From contig NZ_MJAP01000003.1 in the NCBI RefSeq assembly GCF_001884735.1, positions 186,001 to 250,000 on the forward strand: DNA of 64,000 bases, written 5' to 3'. Below the pieces are notes generated by a model. It worked only from the letters and a program-made list of their open reading frames with translations, was not told the origin of the DNA and did no database searches. Positions 26,672 to 36,974 of this stretch are shown here, one piece after another (position 1 is the first letter of the stretch; each line of letters starts with the position of its first letter). This stretch comes from Natronohydrobacter thiooxidans. GTDB lineage: Bacteria; Pseudomonadota; Alphaproteobacteria; Rhodobacterales; Rhodobacteraceae. Position numbers and translations under genes: made by a program.

Positions 26672-28759
26672 TCAGTTCAGATCCTTGAGCAGCCGCCCAT
26701 GCCTGCGCACTTCGCTCAGCACATCACCGAATGTTTCCAGCCCGCGGGATTTCAGGATCGGGATCAGTTTCAGAAAGGCGTCAGCCGTCGCCACCGTATC
26801 GCCGATGGCGGTGTGCCGCGCCTCTTCGGGAATGGTAATTCCCAGCCGGGCGGTCAACGCGTCAAGCGAATGCTGCTCCAACTGGCCGTAAACGACCGCC
26901 GACAAAAGCACCGTATCCAACACCGGGTGATCGAAGCTGGCGCCGATATCCGCTTCGTGACGGCGCAGAAATTCCATGTCGAAAGGCGCATTATGCGCCA
27001 CCAGCACCGCTCCGCGCGCAAATTCGTGAAACCGCTTCCCCGCCTGTGAAATGGTCGGCGCTCCCCGGATCATGTCTTGCGTGATGCCATGCACATCGGT
27101 CGAGCTTTGCGGGATCGGGCGCTGCGGATCGACCAGCGTGTCGAAGACTTCGCGCTGCACGCGACGACCATTGACCACGCGCACGGCGGCGATCTGCACG
27201 ATCTCGTCGCTGGACGGCATCAGGCCCGTCGTCTCGGTGTCAAAGACCACATAGGTCAGATCCTCCAGCCGGCTTTCCAGCACTCCGGCGTTGCGCTCCT
27301 TGGACAGCAGCTCGAAATCATAGACCACCTCGCGCTGGATCGGCGCGGGGCGGCTGGTGGCACGACGGGCATTAGGGATCGGCAGGCGCACCGAGGCCAT
27401 GCCATCGGGGCGCGCTTCGGTCCAGGCCTCGGTCGCATGCGCGTTCAGGACCGCGCGCGGGGTCAGGTCGGGAATATCGGGATCCATCTGTTCGCCCAGC
27501 CAGGCATCGAACTCGCCGACGGGGAGCGCGGCACCGTGCCAGAGCAGGTCAAACACCGCGCCCGGACCCTCCTCTTCGCTCAGGCACAAGCGGAAGGCGC
27601 GCGCATGACCGCTCGCCGCCAGTTTCTCGCCCAGCCAGCGAAAGAACAGCGCCAGTTCGAACCCGTCGCAGGTCAGGATCAGGTCGGGGCCATCGGCCTC
27701 CAGCGCGAGATCGGAGGCATCGAATTGCGCGCTGACCGCATCCATCAGGTCCGCCGCGCGGATCTGGCTTTGCGGGCGCCAGTCACTGCGACCCGCGTCA
27801 TAGCGCGCGCCCAGTTCGGTGATCGCGGCGGACAATATGCGCACCTCTGCCATCATGGCGCTTGTCAGTTCGTCATTCTGCGCCATCGTGCTGTCTTCGG
27901 ACAGAACACCGATCACGGTTTGCAGATTGGCGGCCGGACGGCGCACGCGGTCGAACACTTCCGCCAGCAGGGCCTCGCGCGCAGCATGGGCGGCCAGATC
28001 GGTCGTCACATCGCGCAGCGTCAGCACGAAGCCGGGGCGGCGGGTGCTGTCGGTGCGGCGCAGCACCCGCATCCGCCCCGAGAGCAGACGCCCGGTTCCG
28101 GTGGTCGCGCAGATCAGATCCGAGGCCGCCTCGGGGTCATTGAGCTTGCTCAGCCGCTCATAGGCGTGGCGCACAGGGCCTTCGCGCAGATAGTCCAGCA
28201 GATTGCGGTCCAGCCCCGGCGCCCCGCCCGCTTCCAGCACCGTCACTGCCTGCCCGTTATAGAACACAAGCTGATACTCCGCCGTGCACAGCAGGACCGC
28301 CACGGGCACATCGGCAAGCAGCTTCTCAAGCCGAGATTTCTCGGCCGAAAGGCGCGAGGTCTCGCGCGCCACCGACTCGGCCAGTGCCGAACGGGTTTCG
28401 GCCAGCGAGCGCGTGATCGCCGCAGCCGCAGGCGCAAGATCCCCCAGATAGCGCGCCTTCTCGCGCTCGGCGGCGATATCATCCGTTACATCGGTCACCG
28501 CGCGCGTGCGGATCGCATTGGCCAGCGCATCAATCGCACGGGCGACATTGGCGTCAAAAAGATACCAGATTCCAGTCACCAGAAACAGGATCAGGAACCC
28601 GCCCAAGATGCCTGCCTGCAGCATCGGCCCTGCCAGTTCAGGCTGGTCGGCACGCGACAGCACCAGCCAGCCGCCCAGCCCCATGGCCAGAACCGCGCCT
28701 GCAGCAAGCATCGCAAAAAACAGCAGGATGCGGATGCGCAGGCTGAGGCGGTCAAGCAT
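26672..28759 (-). CDS. Membrane PAS/degenerate histidine kinase-DnaQ exonuclease fusion
   Basis: 695 residues with an unusual layout. Two transmembrane helices (8-34, 45-68) are followed by a helical linker (69-150), a PAS domain (about 143-255), a DHp-like segment (256-325) and an ATPase-like region (about 340-460). A full DEDDh 3'-5' exonuclease fills 498-675. The exonuclease has all five catalytic residues: Asp507 and Glu509 (FDTETTG), Asp594 (HNAPFD), His649 and Asp654 (HTAIGD). In the DHp segment FDRVRRP replaces the SHELRTP box, putting Asp270 where the phosphorylated His belongs, and no N-box is seen, so kinase activity is doubtful. It overlaps the response-regulator gene by 8 bp. The nuclease substrate is unknown; context ties it to acetate metabolism. 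Confidence 0.85.
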   Translation of the reverse strand: MLDRLSLRIRILLFFAMLAAGAVLAMGLGGWLVLSRADQPELAGPMLQAGILGGFLILFLVTGIWYLFDANVARAIDALANAIRTRAVTDVTDDIAAEREKARYLGDLAPAAAAITRSLAETRSALAESVARETSRLSAEKSRLEKLLADVPVAVLLCTAEYQLVFYNGQAVTVLEAGGAPGLDRNLLDYLREGPVRHAYERLSKLNDPEAASDLICATTGTGRLLSGRMRVLRRTDSTRRPGFVLTLRDVTTDLAAHAAREALLAEVFDRVRRPAANLQTVIGVLSEDSTMAQNDELTSAMMAEVRILSAAITELGARYDAGRSDWRPQSQIRAADLMDAVSAQFDASDLALEADGPDLILTCDGFELALFFRWLGEKLAASGHARAFRLCLSEEEGPGAVFDLLWHGAALPVGEFDAWLGEQMDPDIPDLTPRAVLNAHATEAWTEARPDGMASVRLPIPNARRATSRPAPIQREVVYDFELLSKERNAGVLESRLEDLTYVVFDTETTGLMPSSDEIVQIAAVRVVNGRRVQREVFDTLVDPQRPIPQSSTDVHGITQDMIRGAPTISQAGKRFHEFARGAVLVAHNAPFDMEFLRRHEADIGASFDHPVLDTVLLSAVVYGQLEQHSLDALTARLGITIPEEARHTAIGDTVATADAFLKLIPILKSRGLETFGDVLSEVRRHGRLLKDLN

Positions 28760-29174
28760 CCGCAGCGCCCGTCTGTGGCAGCGCGCCCGGCGTTCCGGCA
28801 AGGATCTTGCGCACCTCTTCGCGCAATTCCTTCAGCTCAAAGGGTTTCGAGATGAACCCGTCCGCGCCCATCGCCAATCCCTTGCGCCGCTCCATGGCAG
28901 AGCCGCGCGCGGTCATCATCAGGATGCGCACGGACTGGCATTCGGGATCCGCGCGCACGGATTGGCATATTTCATAGCCCGAGACCCCCGGCAGCATCAC
29001 ATCAAGCAACACCAGATCGGGCTTGCTCTCGCGGATCAGATCCACCGCGCCCTCCCCGGTCGCGATACGGGTCTGATTATAGCCCTCGCGGGTCAGAAGG
29101 TAATTGAGGGCGATGGCGATGTTATCCTCATCCTCGACCACCAGAATTTCAGCCGTTCGGGACGTGTCCTCCAT
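28752..29174 (-). CDS. Single-domain (CheY-like) response regulator
   Basis: 140 residues consisting of a receiver domain and a short Ala/Gly-rich tail, with no DNA-binding output domain. The phosphoacceptor is Asp58 (LVLLDVMLPG), the acidic pair is in VVEDED, with Thr88 and Lys110 (FISKPF) in place. GGAGGAGCAC precedes the ATG. The gene overlaps both neighbours (26 bp with the membrane protein upstream, 8 bp with the PAS/exonuclease fusion downstream), so it is made together with the fusion and is the obvious partner for it or for another sensor kinase elsewhere. Confidence 0.9.
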   Translation of the reverse strand: MEDTSRTAEILVVEDEDNIAIALNYLLTREGYNQTRIATGEGAVDLIRESKPDLVLLDVMLPGVSGYEICQSVRADPECQSVRILMMTARGSAMERRKGLAMGADGFISKPFELKELREEVRKILAGTPGALPQTGAADA

Positions 29175-29697
29175 GTGCTCCTCCTTCACAAGCAGTCGTC
29201 AGAAATCTGTCATCAGGGGACAGCGCGTACCATTCAGCGTCTACAGGCAAGCCCTGATCATCCAGCACGGTCGCTTCGGTCAGATCGGCGCGGCGGGCAT
29301 TGGCGCAATCAAAGAGCGACGAGAACCCCATGGTCAGCGCCCAGCGCTCCTGTAGGATCACGCCGGTCAGCACCAGATCGGGATTGATCCTGTTGCGCTG
29401 GCGCACGCGGTTATCCACGGCGATGATGCGATTGGTCAGCGGGACGGCATAGGTCCAGGGGCGCATCCAGGACTGGTGCTGGTTGCGACTGACCACCACC
29501 ACCTCCTCGGGCAGCCCGGCCTCGAAGCGCGCGGCCCAGGAATATTCAAGATAGATGACCATGGCGATCATCCCTGCCGCCGCCCCCGCCGGGGTCAGCC
29601 ATTCGGGCAGCCGCCGCCCGCTCAGACGCCGCAGGATCATGGCCGTGCCGCCACCGCCAAACCCCGCCACAATGACCGCCAGAAATTCCAGTAGCAC
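29149..29697 (-). CDS. Small two-helix membrane protein of the acetate cluster
   Basis: 182 residues starting with GTG, with AAGGA seven bases upstream. Two hydrophobic segments (residues 1-19 and about 35-50) lead to a soluble C-terminal part with PLTNRIIAVDNRVRQRN and MGFSSLFDCANARRADLTE. I do not recognise a family. Tight packing (11 bp after the DUF294 gene, 26-bp overlap with the response regulator) makes it a true member of the operon. It may be a membrane partner of the sensor-exonuclease or of the symporter; this is a guess from position. Confidence 0.7.
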   Translation of the reverse strand: MLLEFLAVIVAGFGGGGTAMILRRLSGRRLPEWLTPAGAAAGMIAMVIYLEYSWAARFEAGLPEEVVVVSRNQHQSWMRPWTYAVPLTNRIIAVDNRVRQRNRINPDLVLTGVILQERWALTMGFSSLFDCANARRADLTEATVLDDQGLPVDAEWYALSPDDRFLTTACEGGAHGGHVPNG

Positions 29698-29708
29698 GCG
29701 CGTTCCTT

Positions 29709-31550
29709 TCAGCCCAGAGTGCCGGCCATCTGGCCGACCGCAGATTGCATGGTGCGCACGACAACGAAAGCGTCGCGCAGATGGCTGCGCTCGAAATCCG
29801 ACAGGTCGGAGGGCGCGAGGAAATTGTCCGGCTTGCGGCCCATCCGGACCAGATTGGCCTGATTTTCCAGCCGCAGATTGGCGATCAGGTCATAGGCTTC
29901 GATCAGATCGCGCGCGCCCGAAACCGAGATGATGCCCTTTTCTTCCGCCGCCAGCAGCCGCGCGCGGGTATTCGCAGCCGTTATCCGCCCGCGCAGCGCA
30001 TAGACGCGCGCCAGATCCGTCACCGGCACCACCCCGCCGAGCTTCATATCCACATGATTCTTGTGCTCGCCCGACCGGATGGTGGCAAAGCTGCGCAACA
30101 GCCCCAGAGGCGGGGTGTGCTTGACCGAGTTCGAGATCATATGCGCCACAAAGATCGAATTCCTGCTGGCGGCGGCAAGTGTCTCTTCCTGCAGATCCCT
30201 AAACAGGCTGACCTGCCCGCCGATAGGGCGCAGATCGAACATCACCGAGGCCAGCATCTGCGCCTCGGGCGATGGCGTATTGATCCAGCCGCTGAAATAG
30301 CGCCGCCAGACCTGGAGCGGCTGACACCAGCGCGGATTGGTCGCCATCATGTCGCCGGGGCAGTAGAAATACCCTGCGGCATCCAGCCCGTCGGAGACAA
30401 ACCGCGCCAGTTCCGCGTAATAGGCCATGTCATCGGGCGACACGCTGTCATCGATGATGATGCAATTGTCCTGATCACTGACCCCGGTCTGTTCCTGCCG
30501 CCCCTGCGAGCCGCAGGCCGCCCAGAGATAGGGCGCGGGCGGGGGGCCAAGCTTTTCCTCTGCCAGTTTCAGCAGGCGCCGCGTCACTGTGTCGGCGATA
30601 TCGGTGATCAGCCGCGTGACAACATCATGGGCGTTATGCGCGCCGACAAGCTGCACCAGAAGCTGCGGGATGCGCCCGGTGACAGGGGCCAGATCCTCGT
30701 AGGATTTCGCCACCGCCGCGTCGCGCACCAACTGGCCCGAACTGATCGCCTGAAACCGCGTCAGATCGGTCTGGGTGATCATGCCCAGAAGCCTGCCATC
30801 GCGCACGACCGGCAGATGCCCGATCCGGTTCTCCAGCATCATATGCAGGATATCCGAGCCGAGCGCCTGCGGCGACAACGCGAGCGGGTCCGGGGTCATG
30901 ATCTCGGAAAGCGGCGTGTCCACCGACCGCCCCTCCGCCAGCACCCGCGCCGAGAGATCGCGCGTCGTGACGATGCCCAGCAGCACCCCGTCCTTCACGA
31001 CCGGCACACAGGAAATCCGGTTGTCCCGCATCAGCCGCGCGGCCTCTTTCGCCGTAGTGTTCAAGGCGCCGATCACGGGTTTACGCGCCATCAAGTCGGC
31101 CACTTTCAGCGTCGCCAGATCGTTCTGGCGCCCATGCTTGCCGCCCAGACCCTGACCACGGCTGAAAAACCGCTCGAAGGCAGGGAAATTCGCGATCATG
31201 TGCCGCAACTCCCCCCCCGGCAAGGCCAGCAGCACCGCATCGGAGGAGGTGGTGGCCGTGGTCACGGCCCGCCCCTCGCGCAACAGCCCCCGCTCGCCGA
31301 AAGAATTGCGCGGGCTGAGCATCGAGACCAGCGCGCCATTGGCATCGGTCACTTCGACAGTCCCGGATTTGATCAGCCAGACATGCTCGATCGGATCGCC
31401 TTCGGAATAGACGACAGTGCCCGCAGGCACTTCACTGCGGCTGAAGCAACCGGCGACACGCACCAGTTCGTCCTGCGGCAGTGTATCATAAGGGTGCACC
31501 GAGTGCAGGAAATCCATGATCTTTTCGGCGCTCCGGGTCATCTGATCCAT
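29709..31550 (-). CDS. cNMP-binding/CBS/DUF294 nucleotidyltransferase-like protein
   Basis: About 613 residues in four modules: cyclic-nucleotide-binding-like domain (15-130), two CBS domains (about 150-270), a GlnD-like nucleotidyltransferase (about 300-440) with GSQGRQEQTGVSDQD (Gly347/Ser348, Asp359, Asp361) and a C-terminal substrate-binding helical domain. This is the DUF294 family found beside acetate symporters and acs in many proteobacteria. It may sense adenine nucleotides through CBS or cNMP domains and modify a target, but the substrate is not established. ATG at 31550 chosen; 31541 is an alternative. Some 73 bp separate it from the symporter gene. Confidence 0.88.
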   Translation of the reverse strand: MDQMTRSAEKIMDFLHSVHPYDTLPQDELVRVAGCFSRSEVPAGTVVYSEGDPIEHVWLIKSGTVEVTDANGALVSMLSPRNSFGERGLLREGRAVTTATTSSDAVLLALPGGELRHMIANFPAFERFFSRGQGLGGKHGRQNDLATLKVADLMARKPVIGALNTTAKEAARLMRDNRISCVPVVKDGVLLGIVTTRDLSARVLAEGRSVDTPLSEIMTPDPLALSPQALGSDILHMMLENRIGHLPVVRDGRLLGMITQTDLTRFQAISSGQLVRDAAVAKSYEDLAPVTGRIPQLLVQLVGAHNAHDVVTRLITDIADTVTRRLLKLAEEKLGPPPAPYLWAACGSQGRQEQTGVSDQDNCIIIDDSVSPDDMAYYAELARFVSDGLDAAGYFYCPGDMMATNPRWCQPLQVWRRYFSGWINTPSPEAQMLASVMFDLRPIGGQVSLFRDLQEETLAAASRNSIFVAHMISNSVKHTPPLGLLRSFATIRSGEHKNHVDMKLGGVVPVTDLARVYALRGRITAANTRARLLAAEEKGIISVSGARDLIEAYDLIANLRLENQANLVRMGRKPDNFLAPSDLSDFERSHLRDAFVVVRTMQSAVGQMAGTLG

Positions 31551-31623
31551 CCTGACTGCACCGCTGGGATTGGCGGCCTGCCCCCGACATAACACGGGGA
31601 CAGGCCAGTTTCATCGTGCCAGA

Positions 31624-33390
31624 TCAGTGATCGACCGCCGCACCTGCACCTTTCGGCACACGGATCGACTCGACCAGCTCCTGGATTTCCGCAGGCGCTT
31701 CCTTGGTCAGCGCCAGCGTGATGTAGGCAGCTGCGAAGTTCAGGATCGCCCCCACAGTCCCGAAGGACAGCGGCGAGATGCCGAGGATCCAGTTATCCTG
31801 GGTGTTGGGCAGCATGTTGGTACCGGGGATGAAGAACCAGCCCAGATAGGTGAAGATGTAGAGCACGGTCGACAGCAGACCGACCAGCATCCCCACAATC
31901 GCACCTGTCGAGTTCATCTTCTTCGAGAAGATGCCCATCATGATCGCCGGGAAGAGCGATGCAGCCGCCAGACCGAAGGCTAAAGCCACCACCTGCGCGG
32001 CAAAGCCCGGCGGGTTCAGACCCAGATAGGTCGCCAGGGCAATCGCAAAGGCCATCGAGATACGGGCGGCCAGAAGCTCGCCTTTTTCCGAAATGGCCGG
32101 ATTGATCACCGATTTGATCAGGTCATGACTGATGGCCGAAGAAATGGCCAGAAGCAGACCTGCCGCAGTTGAGAGTGCCGCTGCCAGACCACCAGCCGCG
32201 ATCAGGCCGATCACCCAGCCCGGAAGCTGTGCAATTTCAGGGTTGGCCAGAACAAGGATGTCGTTGTTGAACAGCACCATCTCATTGCCTTCCCAGCCTT
32301 CCTCGATCGCGCGGGCGGGCGGGTTTGCCTCATTGTAGTACTGGATCAGGCCATCGCCATTCTTGTCCTCGAAGCGCAAGAGACCCGTGCGTTCCCAGTT
32401 CAGCATCCAGTCGGGCTTGTTTTCAAAGGCCAGCGGTTCGCCTTCGATCCCTTGCGGCCAGAGTGTGGTGATGATGTTCAGACGCGCCATTGCACCGACA
32501 GCCGGAGCAACCGTGTAGAGCAGCGCGATGAAGACCAGCGCCCAGCCGGCCGAAGTACGGGCATCGGCCACGCGCGGCACTGTGAAGAAGCGGATGATGA
32601 CGTGGGGCAGACCGGCAGTACCGATCATCAGCGACATGGTGAACAGCACCATGTTGAAGGTCGAGCCGTGGTTTCCGGTATAGTCGTTGAAGCCCAGATC
32701 CATCAGCACGCTGTTCAGCGTCTGCAAAAGCGGTTCGCCGGAACCGGTATGGGTCGAGAACAGACCAAGCTGCGGAATCGGGTTCCCGGTCAGTTGCAGC
32801 GAGATGAACACAGCCGGAATGGTGTAGGCAACGATCAGCACGCAATATTGTGCAAGCTGGGTATAGGTGATGCCCTTCATCCCGCCCAGAACGGCGTAGC
32901 AGAACACGACGCCCGAAGCGATGAAGAGGCCCGTGGTGTTATCCACTTCCAGGAAGCGTGAAAACGCCACGCCCGCCCCGGTCATCTGCCCGATCACATA
33001 GGTGATCGACATGACCAGCAGCGAGATCACGGCCACGACGCGCGCGGTCTGGCTGTAGAAACGGTCGCCGATGAAGTCAGGCACGGTGAAACGGCCGAAC
33101 TTGCGCAGATAGGGCGCCAGAAGCATGGCCAGAAGCACATAGCCGCCCGTCCAGCCCATGAGGAAGGTCGAGTTGCCATAGCCGACAGCGGCGATCAGAC
33201 CGGCCATCGAAATGAAGGACGCCGCCGACATCCAGTCAGCAGCGGTGGCCGCGCCGTTCACGACCGGGTTGACGCCGCGCGACGCGGCGTAGAAATCCGA
33301 GGTCGTCCCGGCGCGCGCCCAGATCGCGATCCCGATATAGAGCGCGAAAGAGCCACCCACGAAGATGAGGTTGATGATAAACTGATCCAT
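31624..33390 (-). CDS. Sodium:solute symporter, acetate/monocarboxylate type
   Basis: 588 residues with about 13 hydrophobic helices of the SSS family. The early motif FYAASRGVNPVVNGAATAADWMSAASF is typical of the ActP-like and VC2705-like branch. The start at 33390 has GGGAGG seven bases upstream. The small DUF4212 protein precedes it by 13 bp, the usual partner of this branch. With acs upstream, uptake of acetate or a similar short organic acid is the best reading. Substrate proof would need transport data. Confidence 0.88.
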   Translation of the reverse strand: MDQFIINLIFVGGSFALYIGIAIWARAGTTSDFYAASRGVNPVVNGAATAADWMSAASFISMAGLIAAVGYGNSTFLMGWTGGYVLLAMLLAPYLRKFGRFTVPDFIGDRFYSQTARVVAVISLLVMSITYVIGQMTGAGVAFSRFLEVDNTTGLFIASGVVFCYAVLGGMKGITYTQLAQYCVLIVAYTIPAVFISLQLTGNPIPQLGLFSTHTGSGEPLLQTLNSVLMDLGFNDYTGNHGSTFNMVLFTMSLMIGTAGLPHVIIRFFTVPRVADARTSAGWALVFIALLYTVAPAVGAMARLNIITTLWPQGIEGEPLAFENKPDWMLNWERTGLLRFEDKNGDGLIQYYNEANPPARAIEEGWEGNEMVLFNNDILVLANPEIAQLPGWVIGLIAAGGLAAALSTAAGLLLAISSAISHDLIKSVINPAISEKGELLAARISMAFAIALATYLGLNPPGFAAQVVALAFGLAAASLFPAIMMGIFSKKMNSTGAIVGMLVGLLSTVLYIFTYLGWFFIPGTNMLPNTQDNWILGISPLSFGTVGAILNFAAAYITLALTKEAPAEIQELVESIRVPKGAGAAVDH

Positions 33391-33403
33391 TACGCAGCCT
33401 CCC

Positions 33404-33658
33404 TCACTCTTCCACGCCAAACTCTTTGTCGAGTTTGTTCATGTAAGAGCGGTAAAAAAAGATCAGCACGATGAAGGTCAGAATCGAGCCTTGCTGCGCG
33501 AACCAGAACCCAAGATCGGTGCCCCCGACCGGAATGCCCGCCAAAAGCGGGCGGAATACGATGCCGAACCCGAAGGACACCAGCGCCCAGATCACCATGG
33601 AGATGGTGATGATGCGCACGTTGGCCTTCCAGTAGGCGTCTGTCGACTTGTCTGACAT
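33404..33658 (-). CDS. DUF4212 small membrane subunit of the symporter
   Basis: 84 residues with two transmembrane helices (about 18-38 and 54-72) around a short loop, and the family end IFFYRSYMNKLDKEFGVEE. DUF4212 proteins are encoded immediately before SSS symporters and are thought to be their accessory subunit. GGGAG lies seven bases before the ATG. The 152-bp gap to adk may hold a promoter, so the symporter half could be expressed independently of acs-adk. Confidence 0.88.
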   Translation of the reverse strand: MSDKSTDAYWKANVRIITISMVIWALVSFGFGIVFRPLLAGIPVGGTDLGFWFAQQGSILTFIVLIFFYRSYMNKLDKEFGVEE

Positions 33659-33810
33659 GTGACGTCTCCCAGTTTTCCTCCTGTGCCACCCCGGAACGGG
33701 GCAGCTTCCTCTCCTTGTCCCCCGCGACGCAAGCCGGGGATGTTTGCAGCCCTGCTATGCGCAGGTCTGCATTCGGGCACCGGCTGGTGCCAAACCGGTT
33801 GCCCGGAACT

Positions 33811-34491
33811 CTAGCCTGTCACTCGCGTGACGATTGCGGCCAGATCGGCCGCAACGCGGTCGATCTCGCCCATGGCATCCACGCGGCTCAGCACGGCTTT
33901 GCCCTCATAGTAAGTGATCAATGGTGCGGTCTGTTTGTGATAGGCTTCCAGCCGCGCCGTGACGGTTTCGGCATTGTCATCTGCCCGGCGCTTGAACTCG
34001 GTGCTGCCACATTTGTCACACACACCGGCGACGGCCGGTTGCTTGAAACTGTCGTGATAGCCTTCGCCACAATTGGCGCAGGTATAGCGCCCCGAGACAC
34101 GCTCGACCATCGCCGCATCATCGACGTCCAGAGAAATCGCCGCGCCGATGCTCTGGCCCTGTGCAGCAAGCAGATCGTCAAGTGCCGCCGCCTGCCCCTC
34201 GGTGCGGGGAAACCCGTCAAGGATGACCCCCTTAGCGGTATCGGGCTCGGCCATGCGGTCCTTGAGGATCGCAAGCACGATCTCGTCGCTGACCAGACCA
34301 CCGGCGGACATGACCGCCTGCGCCGCCTTGCCTGCGTCGGTCCCGGCAGCGACCGCCGCGCGCAACAGATCGCCGGTCGAAAGCTGCACCAGACCGAATT
34401 TCTCTTCCAGCATGCGCGCTTGCGTGCCCTTGCCCGCCCCCGGAGGGCCGAGCAGAATCAGAACAGCGGATTTCGTCATCGTCTCGCTCAT
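33811..34491 (-). CDS. adk: Adenylate kinase, zinc-finger LID type, in the acs operon
   Basis: 226 residues. The P-loop is GPPGAGKGTQ, with LSTGDLLRAA and LDGFPRTEGQ following; the LID carries four cysteines (Cys138, Cys141, Cys158, Cys161), expected to bind zinc. It interconverts ATP+AMP and 2 ADP. The start lies five bases after the acs stop, so the two are co-transcribed. Acs makes AMP and pyrophosphate, and Adk would return the AMP to ADP. In many relatives adk sits in the ribosomal-protein operon next to secY; whether this is the only adk cannot be seen here. Confidence 0.95.
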   Translation of the reverse strand: MSETMTKSAVLILLGPPGAGKGTQARMLEEKFGLVQLSTGDLLRAAVAAGTDAGKAAQAVMSAGGLVSDEIVLAILKDRMAEPDTAKGVILDGFPRTEGQAAALDDLLAAQGQSIGAAISLDVDDAAMVERVSGRYTCANCGEGYHDSFKQPAVAGVCDKCGSTEFKRRADDNAETVTARLEAYHKQTAPLITYYEGKAVLSRVDAMGEIDRVAADLAAIVTRVTG

Positions 34492-34496
34492 CCCGT

Positions 34497-36443
<1,947 letters not shown>

Positions 36444-36602
36444 GAATACTCCTCCAGTAGCAGGGGAGGGCGCATCAATGCCTGACGCCCGGCCATCCCC
36501 CAAGATTTCCCGACGCAGAATTACGCAGCGTCACACTTCCCCTGCGGCCTTGTAACACAATCGTCAAGAAATGGGTAACATTTTTTAAAATAACGATTTT
36601 TC

Positions 36603-36634
36603 TGTAAATTTATTCACAAAGTCGGTGTAAATTT
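36603..36634. promoter_or_regulatory. Direct repeat TGTAAATTT x2 upstream of acs
   Basis: Two identical 9-mers with starts 23 bp apart, roughly two helical turns, 160-190 bp before the acs start in an AT-rich stretch. They are candidate regulator sites, for example for an acetate-switch response regulator, but no factor is identified. Confidence 0.35.
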
Positions 36635-36923
36635 GGTCAAAACATTTTCGCTGCGGTGCAGAGCTTGTGAAAAATCAGGGGTTTTGTGACTCGTTACGGT
36701 ATAACCCTCGGCGGGTTCATTGTGCAGAAGCCCCGAAAGGCGAAAACCTGTGACAGCGCAAACATCGCGCGAAACTTTCGTAAAGCGCGAATGCGGGTCT
36801 GCGACACAAACTGATTCGCACCGCTTGCCGATGCCCCCCATACCCTGAGAAAAACTGCCGGTCCGGCCCGCATCTGCGCACCCAAGAACCGCGATCACGC
36901 AGACGCGACCCGCAGACAGAAAA

Positions 36924-36949
36924 ACGCGCCATCGGGAATGATGGCGCGT
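36924..36949 (-). terminator. Rho-independent terminator of the beta-helix gene
   Basis: A perfect 10-bp stem (ACGCGCCATC / GATGGCGCGT) with a six-base loop, followed on the minus strand by TTTTTCTG, 25 bp past the stop at 36975. It insulates acs from read-through. Confidence 0.85.
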
Positions 36950-36974
36950 CTGCGTTTCTGAAACGGAATTGCAC

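Larger units (their letters stand above)
36444..36974. other. Control region upstream of acs
   Basis: About 530 bp with no credible gene. From 36540 to 36700 it is strikingly AT-rich for this genome, as expected for a regulated promoter region. It contains direct repeats TGTAAATTT (36603-36611, 36626-36634; 23 bp apart) and TTGTGA (36665, 36684; 19 bp apart), and at its far end the terminator of the beta-helix gene (36924-36949). Confidence 0.5.

Noticed and set aside
27077..28855. A 592-codon plus-strand frame opposite the PAS-exonuclease gene
   Set aside because: The minus strand carries recognisable PAS and exonuclease motifs; the plus frame has none.
29745..31592. A 615-codon plus-strand frame opposite the DUF294 gene
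   Set aside because: Antisense shadow of a clear cNMP/CBS/nucleotidyltransferase protein.
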